This document shows, piece after piece, positions 1-10,394 of a stretch of DNA of 64,000 nt (within the stretch, counting starts at the first letter, position 1; each line of letters begins with the position of its first letter). Position numbers and translations under genes: made by a program. The DNA is taken from the NCBI RefSeq assembly GCF_018294505.1, contig NC_057795.1, forward strand, positions 229,566,643 to 229,630,642. The letters run 5' to 3'. A model generated the notes under the pieces. The model was not told the DNA's origin. It searched no databases and saw only the letters and a program-made list of their open reading frames with translations. This DNA comes from Triticum aestivum. Lineage: Eukaryota > Streptophyta > Magnoliopsida > Poales > Poaceae.

Positions 1-3000
1 ACTCCTCGAGGGCCTGGCATCTTGAGCTTGAGGTATGCGTAGTGCGGCACCGCGTTGAACTTTGCAAACGCGGTACGTCCGAGCAAGGCATGATAGCCGC
101 TGCGGAACGGGACTATGTCGAAGATTAACTCCTCGCTTCGGAAGTTATCCGGGGATCCGAAGACCACTTCCAGTGTAACTGAGCCTGTACAATTGGCTTC
201 TACACCTGGTATGACGCCTTTAAAGGTCGTCTTGGTAGGTTTAATCCTTGAGGGGTCTATGCCCATTTTGCGCACTGTATCCTGATAGAGCAGGTTCAGG
301 CTGCTGCCGCCGTCCATCAGGACTCTGGTGAGGTGAAATCCATCGACGATTGGGTCTAAGACCAATGCGGCGAATCCGCCGTGGCGGATGCTGGTGGGGT
401 GGTCCCTTCGGTCAAAAGTGATCGGGCAGGAGGACCATGGATTGAACTTCGGGGCGACTGGCTCCATCGCGTATACATCCCTGAGTGCACGCTTCCGCTC
501 CCTTTTGGGTATGTGCGTTGCGTATATCATGTTCACCGTCCGCACCTGTGGGGGGAAACCCTTCTGTCCTCTATTGTTCGGCGGTCGGGTCTCTTCCTCG
601 TCATCGCTATGCAGCCCCTTGTCATTGTTTTCGGCAATTAACTTGCCTGCCTGCTTGAATACCCAACAGTCCCTATTGGTGTGGTTAGCTGGCTTTTCGG
701 GGGTGCCGTGTATCTGGCACAAGCGGTCGAGTATTCGGTCCAAATTGGACGGACCCGGAGTAGTTCTTTTGAATGGCTTTTTCCGCTGACCGGGTTTAGA
801 GCCTCTGAATCCGGCATTGACTGCCGTATCCTCACTATTGTCGCCGTTGATGCGGCGCTTGTTTTTGTTACGACGCGACCTGCCATTTCGGTCCTTGAAA
901 TCCGGACTGCCAGAATTTTTGCTGAGGTTGTTGCTGCGTGCTAGCCAGCTATCCTCACCCGCGCAGAAGCGGGTCATGAGTGATGTGAGGGCTGCCATGG
1001 ATTTCGGCTTTTCCTGTCCCAGGTGCCGGGCAAGCCACTCGTCGCGGATGTTATGCTTGAAGGCCGCGAGGGCCTCCGCATCCGGACAGTCGACGATTTG
1101 GTTTTTCTTGGTTAAGAACCGTGTCCAGAATTGTCTGGCCGATTCGTCTGGCTGCTGAATTATGTGGCTTAGGTCATCAGCGTCTGGTGGTCGCACATAC
1201 GTGCCTTGGAAGTTATCGAGGAATGCGGCTTCCAGGTCTTCCCAACTCCCAATTGACTCTGCTGGCAAGCTGTTAAGCCAATGCCGGGCTGGTCCTTTAA
1301 GCTTGAGGGGGAGATATTTGATGGCGTGAAGATCGTCACCGCGGGCCATGTGGATGTGAAGAAGATAGTCTTTGATCCAAACCGCGGGGTCTGTTGTGCC
1401 ATCGTAAGATTCGATATTCACGGGTTTAAACCCTTCGGGGATTTGATGATCCATTACTTCATCTGTGAAGCATAGTGGGTGTGCGGCGCCTCTGTACTGG
1501 GCGATATCATGATGGAGTTCAGAAGAACTTTGTCTGTTTTGTTCGACCCGGCCGGACTTACTGTGTCCGGCGCGACGGCTGTCGTCACGTACCGTGGGGC
1601 GCCCACGCGATCCATAGATCGATCTTGATTGTATTGCCTTATCCTCCAATATATCTCGCAAGTCCGGAGCGTTCCCCTGTAGCCTTGTGCTTTTCGAGCG
1701 ATGCCAGGGTACGGGTCTAGTGAAGGGCCTAGAGGCCTCTCTGTCGCGACCACGGGGTGGTTGGTCAGCCGTATTGTCTCCTGGCGATGTGGGTTCATAC
1801 GCTTCCTCCTCTAATCGGGGGAGCAGCTTGTGTTTAGGGTAGTTTTTCGAGGGGCGTTCAAGCTCATGCTCTTCGGCCGCGAGAACTTTAGTCCATCTGT
1901 CGGCTAGTAGATCTTGATCAGCTCTAAGCTTTTGCTGCTTTTTCTTGAGGCTATTCGCCGTGGCCATAAGCGTGTGTTTAAAACGCTCTTGTTCGACGGG
2001 ATCCTCAGGCACGACGAATTCATCGTCGTCGAGGCTTGCTTCATCTCCGGAGGGAGGCATATAATCCTCTACCTCTTCTTCTGCCGCTCTCTCATGAGGG
2101 CTGGCGTCTCCATCCTCCTGCGCTGGATCTTGCTGGAGTGGGTTGTCTTCGGCACTGTCCGATGTATTATTGTCTCCGGTGCCGGAATCTTCATTCTTGC
2201 TGTGGCGGGATTTAGAGCGGAGCCGCTGAAGCCGGCGCTTGGGCTGTTTCTTGGAGGGGTCATCCTCCTCTGTTCCTTCGCCATTCCCATCCTTTGGGAT
2301 ATCCACCATGTATATGTCATATGATGAGGTGGCTTTCCAGTGCCCGGTAGGCGCTGGTTCTTGGTCGTCTCCGGCATCTTCATCCATACCGTCGATGTCT
2401 TCGGAGTCGTAGTCTAGCATGTCGGTTAGATCGTCGACAGCGGCTACCAAGTGGGTGGTCGGTGGGCTTTGAATTTCTTCATCGTCCGCATCCCAATCAT
2501 CATGACCGCAGTCCGGCCAGGGATCTCCTGATAACGAGAGATACTTTAGCAAACTCAAGATGTCGCCAAAAGGTGAGTGTTGAAAGATGTCCGCTGCGGT
2601 GAACTCCATGATTGGCGCCCGATCGGATTCGATCGGAGAGGGCGCTGGAGGTTCGAAGTCCGGCAAGGAGTCCGGCACCTCGGAGTCACGAGCTTCATGA
2701 GGGACAAGGTCATTGTTTGGCTCCATCGCCGTAGAGGCTGCAGCCCCCGAGGCGGTGTCTAGCCATCCGTCCTCGATCTGCGCAGCCGGCTCCAAATTAA
2801 AGATCGGAGCGGGTTCGAGTGCAGCCTCCAGGGTACTGTCCAGCTGCAGAGCTAAAATCATGCTCGCCGTGACAGCGCGGCACGCTCGGCTATGGCTCGA
2901 ATCCATCGAGGATCAAGTCCCCGCGGATGTCAGCCGTGAAGTTCAAACTTCCAAATCTGACCTGACGGCCAGGGGCGTAGCTTTCGATCTGCTCCAAACG

Positions 3001-3105
3001 GCCAAGCGAATTGGCCCGAAGTGCAAAGCCGCCGAATACGAAGATCTGTCCGGGGAGAAAGGTCTCACCCTGGACTGCGTCATTGATGATGGTCGAAGAA
3101 GTCAT
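1..3105 (-). pseudogene. Gypsy gag-protease polyprotein, one frameshift, runs off the left edge
   Basis: Structural polyprotein of the Fatima-like element. The N-terminus starts at the ATG at 3105 and stops at a TAG near 2890. From about 2880 the frame used by the rest of gag is open to the window edge, roughly 960 codons, by my reading of the codons. It contains an acidic N-terminal half, a capsid-type region, a degenerate zinc-knuckle segment (CQIHGTP...HTNRDC, about 659-719) and a retroviral-type aspartic protease motif MDGGSS near 300-320. A single small indel near 2880-2890 separates the two frames, so the copy cannot give one continuous protein. Apart from that break it is little decayed. 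RT and integrase would lie left of the window. Confidence 0.82.
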
Positions 3106-3133
3106 CGAGCCTATCGGTGACGACACAGAGGAA

Positions 3134-3152
3134 CTCTCAATGAAAGCACCAA
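3134..3152 (-). other. Putative primer binding site
   Basis: Directly after the LTR the minus strand reads TTGGTGCTTTCATTGAGAG. The same 19 bases follow the 5' LTR at 34037-34055. Position and conservation fit a tRNA primer binding site; I did not identify the primer tRNA. Confidence 0.6.
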
Positions 3153-3624
3153 TATCGGTGTCAAAACCGGCGGATCTCGGGTAGGGGGTCCCGAACTGTG
3201 CGTCTAGGCGGATGGTAACAGGAGACAAGGGACACGATGTTTTACCCAGGTTCGGGCCCTCTTGATGGAGGTAAAACCCTACGTCCTGCTTGATTAATAT
3301 TGATGATATGTTTTACAAGAGTAGATCTACCACGAGATCAAGGAGGCTAAAACCCTAGAAGCTAGCCTATGGTATGATTGTTGTTCGTCCTATGGACTAA
3401 AGCCATCCGGTTTATATAGACACCGGAGAGGGCTAGGGTTACACAAAGTCGGTTACAATGGAAGGAAATCTACATATCCGTATCGCCAAGCTTGCCTTCC
3501 ACGCCAAGGAAAGTCCCATCCGGACACGGGACGAAGTCTTCAATCTTGTATCTTCATAGTCTTGGAGTCCGGCCGATGATGATAGTTCGGCTATCCGGAC
3601 ACCCCCTAGTCCGGAACTCCCTCA
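3153..3624 (-). repeat. 5' LTR of the Fatima-like element
   Basis: 472-bp LTR. On the minus strand it starts TGAGGGAGTTCC and ends ACCGATA, where the sister copies end ACCGACA, so the terminal CA is mutated to TA. A TATA box (TCTATATAAA, minus strand) lies at 3411-3420. It matches the plus-strand LTRs at 33559-34036 and 40822-41303. Confidence 0.88.
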
Positions 3625-3904
3625 GAAGGGGTATATGCATAAGCATACCACAACATGATGAAAACCACAACAAGGTGACCACGACTAGGCATATGATGAG
3701 CATGGATAATGCATAATGACAAGAGGCACAAATGCAATATGACAAAGATGGGCATGGCAATGCAATATAACCAAATGATGAACATGATGCAAGAAGCAAA
3801 ATATGACAATGGCCCCATCGCGATCATGCCAACAAACAGTTCAAACACACAACGACAACAAAATAAATGGAAGGCATCTGGAGCATCGGTCTCAGGGCGT
3901 TACA
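3625..3904 (-). repeat. 3' LTR fragment
   Basis: The minus strand starts TGTAACGCCCTGAGACCGAT directly after a polypurine tract. Only about 280 bp remain before the Fatima-like element begins at 3624. Confidence 0.7.
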
Positions 3905-3918
3905 ACTCTCCTCCACTA
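3905..3918 (-). other. Polypurine tract
   Basis: The minus strand reads TAGTGGAGGAGAGT immediately upstream of the LTR start TGTAACGCC. This is the expected position for the plus-strand primer of reverse transcription. Confidence 0.7.
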
Positions 3919-6376
3919 ACAAAAGATCTCGTCCCAAGATCTTAGGAACAAAGCAGAAGAGAAAAAGGATAAGGCGAAACAAAAGTGCTAGAGAGAAGAT
4001 AAACAATGTCGAGAGCACTTGGGTAGAAGAGAGGAATGACGATTATGACGAGAATCAAAAGCTCAAGGAACAAGATATACTCTGAAACCACTCTGGTTAG
4101 AAGAAGATAGAAATGGAATAAGAACGAAAGAATTGGGATAGCATCCCGGTATAAGAGAAAAGGGATAGGTAGACAAGATAAGAGATTTGAAAAGAGGGCA
4201 CCACACTCTGGTAAATGAATAGACAAGGAAATAAAATGTTCTTGGAGAAACAAGATAATGGATCGAAGAGAGTAACATTGCCATGCCTCTAGAACGACGG
4301 GATAGAAAGTAGATCATTGGAAGGAAAAGAAAGGGGGAAACAAAAGACAACCTCCACCATAATTGAATTGAGAAGTATTCTTGCAAGGAAGGATTGAGTG
4401 AAGTTGTTGGAAATTCAACAACGAAAAGAATAAGCTTGTTGTGGGCTTATGGAAAACATCTCAAAATTATGAGGTGATAATCAGCCGCAAATGGAAACGC
4501 TTGTTTGCTTGAGACAAAAGAAAAGATGTCAAACAACATGTTTGATAGACAAGGAAGAATTAGTTGCACTTCGATATGCAAGAAGAGGGATACTTGAGCT
4601 CCAACTAGAATCTTGACGGACTTGAAGAATGAATTAAATCTTTGACGAGAATGAGTTAATTCCTTTATGAACCACCATGAAGAACTCCGGTAAAAGGGTT
4701 AAAGAAATGAAGGTTGAAAAGAATAAGATTAAAGCCTTGCGATGATTTAGATGGAGTTTCGCGACGAGACAAGCAAGAAAAACTTGGAAGTCCGGAAAAG
4801 AAAAGATGAACAACTTAGACCTGAGAAATTATTCATCATGAACAAACTCCGAAGGAAGGAATTACTTGACCACAGTGAAATAAGAATAAGAATTATGATA
4901 TGCATATCCCCATCAAATTTAATTGATGACAAACAGATTTGGCATGCAACTTATTCCTCTTGAAAAGGATTGAGGAGAGATATAGCGCAAACATGGGAAT
5001 GTCTTCAATGAACCACCGTAAAAAATGAAAATGAACGAAGAAAAGAGAATGAATCACCGGGAGGAATTAGAAAATGAACGAAGATACTTGAGTGAATTTA
5101 GATGCAAAAGAACAAAGAGATCACAAGCTGACTAAAGAATTCTCTAACGATGCACCACTACGATTATGGAGACAAAAGAAGTGGTATCAGTTTAGAATAA
5201 TTGGAGAATGAATCTAAAAACTTGGTACAAAGAAATATTCCGAAATGAAGGCCTCCAGATAATTGAAACGAAAAACAACTCCTAGCATACTCTGGATGGG
5301 TATGAAAATAATTATCATAATCAAAAACAATTATGAGGATGGCCGGATGCTGGGACCATGAACCTTCAAGAGCACGGACCAAGATTTAAGAGAAACTCTA
5401 CTTCGGTCTTCAAATGCTAAGAATGAAACATCACCAAAATTGTTGAGATACTCCAGAACAATGAAAAAAGGAAAGGTTGAACCTGAGTTGAAAAGAATTT
5501 GACAGCGATCTTAGAGAAGGCATGTGACTGATGGAATCCATTCTTACGTCACACTTTGAAAAGAATTTAAAAATAACTCCAGAATAATTAGAAGGGCTAG
5601 GTAAGATCCTGGGTATAAACCTGTGGGTTAGGGCCCACTGATAATAAAACACCGTTGAAAATGATTGTTAGAAGAGAGAGATGCACCGGTTGACTGAAAT
5701 GGCTTGGATGAGGTAGCAACCTCGGAATAGAAAGAACGAGTCTTGAGCAGAAACACAAATTCCTTGAGATAACTTCAGTTCTTTGGAAAAAATTGAACAA
5801 TGATTGGTGAACGGGCAAGGGGAAACATTTGAGCCAAGGAAAGTAATATGATCAACCCGGAAAACTAGAATTGAATGCACCGGAGAAGAAACAAGACGAA
5901 CAGTGATGAACTAGACGAGAATTCACCGGTTGAAATAATTGAGGAAACAATGAAGAGACTTTGCGTGAACAAAATGGATACTCGATTAGCGGCTTCAGAC
6001 TCCGAGAAGAGAAAGGGGTGGGTGGGTGGGAAAATTAAAAAACAACTGGGATGCGAGAACGACGCTAGTTGTAAAGAACTGAGGATTGATCTTGCAAAAG
6101 ACGACGAGGGTTGAATGACTCAAACAGAAGTGTGCCGGATGAAAAGAGCTGGCATCACCACGATCGCGAGACGAACTGCGTGAACCTATAGAAAATTTGA
6201 AGGGGAAGAGGAGTATATCAAAACACCTATGCCAATATTCCTCACCAGAGCGACAAAGGGGACGAGGACTAAAAAGAATTCCTACTCTCTGATATAACTA
6301 GACTCCAAATAGTTTTCTTCTAGACTTGACAACGGCCAAACTATGGTTAATCAAGGGGCTCCTATGGTTGGTCGAG
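3919..6376 (-). other. Non-coding interior of truncated LTR element
   Basis: About 2.5 kb, purine-rich on the plus strand and therefore pyrimidine-rich on the element's sense strand. Only short, unrelated ORFs occur and no gag, RT or integrase motif is visible. Short recurring phrases such as GAACCACCRTGAAGAA suggest degenerate internal repeats. Nothing else is recognisable. Confidence 0.6.
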
Positions 6377-6388
6377 GCTCTGATACCA
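6377..6388 (-). other. PBS complementary to initiator tRNA-Met
   Basis: The minus strand reads TGGTATCAGAGC, the standard plant retrotransposon primer site for tRNA-iMet, a few bases inside the LTR end. Confidence 0.85.
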
Positions 6389-6391
6389 ACT

Positions 6392-7745
6392 TGTCACTTC
6401 CAATATGCGATCCTATCCAAGAGGAACTCAAATGTCCCACCAAGGATAGAGTCGCATATTGAAGACGGTTTTGCAAGGTGGATATCATTACCTCGTACTA
6501 TTACAAAATAGATGTGGATACATACAAAGGCATAAAAATGCCACATGAATACATCAGACATCCTAGAGAAGAGCAACATCCGACTACGGATGAAATACAA
6601 ACAAAAATTCAAACGACATCCACCCTGCTAGCCCAGGCTGTCGACCAGGAACGTTTCCCCTAATCAAAGAAGAAGAAGCAAAAGAAGAACTCCAAAACAA
6701 GTAAACATCGCTCTCACGTCATGATCATCACATTACCTGTACCTGCGACTGTTGTTGTAGTAATCTGTGAGCCACGAGGACTCAGCAATCCCATTACCAT
6801 GGGTATCAAGACTAACAAAGCTTAATCGGTATGGAATGCATAAGTGGTGAGGTTGCAGCAGGCAACTAAGCATTGTATGGTGGCTAACTTACGAGTATAG
6901 GAATAAGATGAGATACGTAAACGCTCGCAAACTAGTAATGATCAAGAAGTAATCCTGGACTACTTACATTCAAACATAACCCCACTGTGTTCTCTTCTCG
7001 AACTCACTCAAAAAGAGACAATCACGGTTACCCACGCGGTTGGTGTGTATTTTAATTCGAATCTGGTGTCAAGTTCTCTACAATCGGATATTAAAAGTTC
7101 CCATCTGCCACATAACCGCGGGTACGGCCTTTGAGAGATTAAACCCTGCAAAGGTGTCCCAACTTAGTCCATCACAAAGTCTCATGACCAACAGAGGAAA
7201 GTCCTCCTCCCGGAACAACCCGATCAAAGTCGGAATCTCAGTTTACAAGACATTTCAACAATGGTAAAACTAATCCAGCAAGACCTCCCGACACCCTGAT
7301 AGTAGCCGCGTGTATCTCGTCTCAGTCCACGGTCGGATGAGCACATCATACAACAACTGAGACCCGAGTTTCCCCGAGAGAAGCCGCACACAACTCTAGT
7401 TTGGACTAGCACCAATAGCACTGGCCCCCCCGTATTATGTGGACTAGAGAATCCTCGGGTTCATGACGCCCTATGAGTTAATTAATTAATTTAGTATTAT
7501 TATTTTGGCAAATGTTAAAACCAATGTTGGGCCTTGCTGGAAGAGTTTTATTCAAAGCGAACTGTCAAGGGGGGGGCATAAACCCCGACCGTGTTAGGAA
7601 TGCAAAATCAGGGAACATAACACTGGTATGACAGAAAGTAGGGTGGCAAGAGTGGAACAAAACACCAGAAAAAAGGCCAAGCCTTCCACCCTTTACCAAG
7701 TATATATGTGCATTAAATAAATAAGAGATATTGTGATATCCCCAG
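6392..7745 (-). repeat. 5' LTR, truncated
   Basis: Begins on the plus strand with TGTCACTTCC, the complement of the LTR 3' end, next to the PBS. It runs about 1.35 kb without reaching the LTR's other terminus. The right break near 7745 is judged from the change to unrelated sequence and is approximate. Confidence 0.65.
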
Positions 7746-9025
7746 CTGCCCACATCGCTCCATGTGGATATTTCTCTACTTCTTTGCCCCTGCAGGTACC
7801 TCTACTGGCTTCTACTGTATTTGTGATGAGTTTATGTCTCTTCAGCTAGTCCTAGTAATCTTATTCTAACCACGCTTCTTCAATTTCTTTGCCATGGGAA
7901 TGCTCGTCTCGATTTTAGTGAAACTATAAAAAATAATCCGATGGTCAAAGGGTTGCAAACTTCATTTCTTTGGAAGGTTCCATGTCGCCAGCAAATTAAA
8001 GCCTGGTTAGGGTTTAGGGTTCAAGGGCTAGGGACTAAATGGATCGTTTTTTTCTTTAGATGTCTCTGTTCCAAAATAAGTGTCAACTTAGTAGTAGTAC
8101 AACTTTGTACTAAAGTTTGCATAAAGTTGAGACACTTACTTTGGAATGGAGGGAGTACATATTGGCTATGATATCTCAATCATTGAGATGCAATAGAATG
8201 CATGTTAGTCTCCTTTGTATTTGATGAAATGTTGCAACGGGGCAACCTTGGACGCAAGATACATGAAACAGAAGCTGGAAGCTTCCTAGCATTGTACAAA
8301 TTTATCCCGCTGAGAAATTACAGTATGTACTATAATCTATGTAAAGAGTTAGGTGTCGCACGGTGTCTAGAAAATATGGTGATAGTGTGAGGTGGTCCAT
8401 GTAATCACTGAGCTTGCGTGTTTTCACTATTTTCGCACTCCTCTGCTGTAAGAATGGAGAAAATTGTAATCTACCTCCTTCGCCGAAACATGGGACATCC
8501 AGTTGTCGTACCACCTCAGTAATAGTGACTAATGAGCCATCAAATCACATAGACCCAGTAGTAAGTTGGATGGACGAAGCAACCATCACTCTTGAATCCG
8601 CTTTCTTCAACACAGGCGCCAGTGAGAGGTCGCGTCCGCTCTGCCCGGGCATGAATGCAGCACCGACTCTCTGGAGCGGCACTGACCGTTTCGGGCAGGA
8701 AGCGCGCGCGGGTGATGGAGGAGCTTTTGGTGGGCCAGGCTGGTCAGGAGCGGGCGTGGCAGCTGTCCCGACCGGATTCCCGGAAACAAGAGGATGCACT
8801 GACTCTTGTTGCTAAGTCGTACACTACCCACCATCTCTCTGTAGGAGTAGGTCGATGTGTCGCTCTCTCTAACACACACGCTATTAAAACACACACACAC
8901 GCACGCACACACAAGTTCATAGAATAGGAATATCGTGCGAGTGGGGAGCCACGGGAAGTGAGATAAATTGAGAATGTACAAGAAGAGAAGAGGTGACGAA
9001 TATTCCATCAAACCTGGACTGAGGA
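7746..9025. other. Low-copy stretch between elements
   Basis: Apart from a Stowaway at 8059-8155 and a CA-rich microsatellite at about 8887-8912, I see no recognisable element. Open frames exist on both strands around 8414-8815, but they overlap each other, have no motif and no splice context. I do not call a gene. Confidence 0.5.
8059..8155. mobile_element. Stowaway MITE (Tc1/mariner)
   Basis: 97-bp element flanked by TA dinucleotides (8057-8058 and 8156-8157). It has the complementary arms typical of Triticeae Stowaways: TTCCAAAATAAGTGTC on the left and GACACTTACTTTGGAA on the right. The right terminus is TGGAGGGAG, whereas the left CTCCCTCC terminus has decayed to GATGTCTCT. Non-autonomous and non-coding. 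Confidence 0.85.
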
Positions 9026-9373
9026 CACTACTGGAATCAGGATCTTTGCCATCAGCCAGCTCTTTGCCATCAGCTGGCTGACGGTAAAGATTGTCTTTGC
9101 CATCAGTTTGAGGAAAGCTGGCGGCAAAGAACGAGCTGACAACAAAGGTCATGTTTGTCGTCGGCCAGCTCTTTGCCGTCAGCCAGCAGACGACATAGAA
9201 GCTTTGCCGTCAGCTGGCAGACGGCAAAGAGTGTGGGTGTCCCACTAGTGAGGACCACCTAACGGCCACTTTTGTTGCTGTCTGCGAGTGAACAGCAATG
9301 AAAGTGGCCAAACTAACGTCCGTTAGCTAGGCTTTTTGCCATCTGCTGGCAGACGGCAAAGAACCGTGCCCTA
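9026..9373. repeat. CACTA left TIR and subterminal repeats
   Basis: The terminal inverted repeat is followed by many degenerate copies of TCTTTGCCRTCAGC and its complement. Several form hairpins of the type TTTGCCGTC-AGCTGGCA-GACGGCAAA. Confidence 0.88.
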
Positions 9374-9481
9374 ACAAAATGCCAACAACGCCCGACCCAT
9401 CTCTTTGTCCCATCCCTCTCTCCGTCCCGCCCCCGAGCAGCCACCGCCCCGCGCCACCCCGCCCCCATGCCCAAGCCGCCG

Positions 9482-10394
9482 TGATAGGGGCAAAGGTGTC
9501 CTGTCTTTCAATGAGATGATGGATTTCGCTTTGGTGGAAGTCGACTTTGATGATCCGACTACGAACGTGCGAGGACGTCGCGCCTTAGCAATCGCTAAAC
9601 CAACTCCGAGAGGTTATTGACCACGCCGGAGCACGATCAACTTGACCACGAGGGTCTGTTTCCTGCGAGCAAACGAAGAACAAGCAATAAACTGAGATTG
9701 CAATCTGGATATTGCAAATATAATATGAAAGCTTTATTGATCAAGGTGGGGTTCTGTGACGCCTTTGTCTGTTCGTTGAACACAAACGAAGTACGCAAAG
9801 TTGCAGCTATGGCAAACTTTAATCTAAACAAAACCCAAAGTCTAAACGGTGCCCTAAGGGCTGTATATATGGAGGAAGAGAGGGGGAATTTCGTGGCCCT
9901 TGGTGGAGGGGTCTGAAATCAACCCTATCTCTTTCCCCACACATACGGACTCTAAAAATAGCCTATACTAATGTATTTCGAAATTACATGGGCCTGGCCC
10001 AATAAAAAGGTGACGCAGCACCAGAATAGCCTCTGGACGAAATTTATGAAGTGACATCTTGTATATTTTGTCCAATGCTTCATGCACTCGTTATGGTGGC
10101 TTCAAAGACATGAAATCATCACTCGTAACTCCGTTCTTGTTCCCCTTGTGCATGCCATCATCTCCATGCGTTTTCTTTCTCCAATGTTCATCCTTCTCCA
10201 AGCTAGGCCCTTCATTTGTAAGCAAAACAAATGTATCCAATTTAGGCAGCATCATATTCTCATGAACATTAGAATCATTACCAAGAAATGAAAGTACCTG
10301 GTAATTTAGCTGGCGTGCGCGAGCTCTAGTAATTGGTCCAATATGTATAGCAGCAGGGGTTGTGGGTGTAACAATGGTATTGATGTCCTCATCA
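9482..10394 (-). repeat. 3' LTR, encodes the C-terminus of pol
   Basis: 913-bp LTR. The plus strand starts TGATAGGGGC and ends GTCCTCATCA; on the sense strand it starts TGATGAGGACATC. The last ~100 codons of pol (to 10091) lie inside it. The sister LTR is 16419-17335. Confidence 0.92.

Larger units (their letters stand above)
1..3624 (-). mobile_element. Gypsy LTR retrotransposon, 5' part (Fatima-like, tentative)
   Basis: Minus-strand Gypsy element whose 5' LTR lies at 3153-3624 and whose interior continues past the left window edge. The interior reads PBS, gag and the start of an aspartic protease on the minus strand. The same LTR, PBS and gag N-terminus recur on the plus strand at 33559-35737, so the two copies belong to one family. 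The element abuts a truncated LTR of another element at 3625, which suggests it inserted there. Its far end is outside the window, so no target-site duplication can be checked. Confidence 0.88.
3625..7745 (-). mobile_element. Truncated non-autonomous LTR retrotransposon
   Basis: Minus-strand element. A 3' LTR fragment lies at 3625-3904 (minus-strand start TGTAACGCCC), a PPT at 3905-3918, a non-coding interior to 6391, a tRNA-iMet-type PBS at 6377-6388, and a 5' LTR from 6392 to about 7745. The left LTR is cut by the Fatima-like element. The right LTR loses its TGTAACGCC end where low-copy sequence begins. The interior shows no coherent gag or pol. Its 3' end (GGGACGAGATCT then GTGGAGGAGAGT) resembles that of the element at 42862-54664, so the two are probably related. 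Confidence 0.75.

Noticed and set aside
8414..9152. ORFs of 133 and 181 aa on opposite strands
   Set aside because: Mutually overlapping, no family motif, and one runs into CACTA subterminal repeats.
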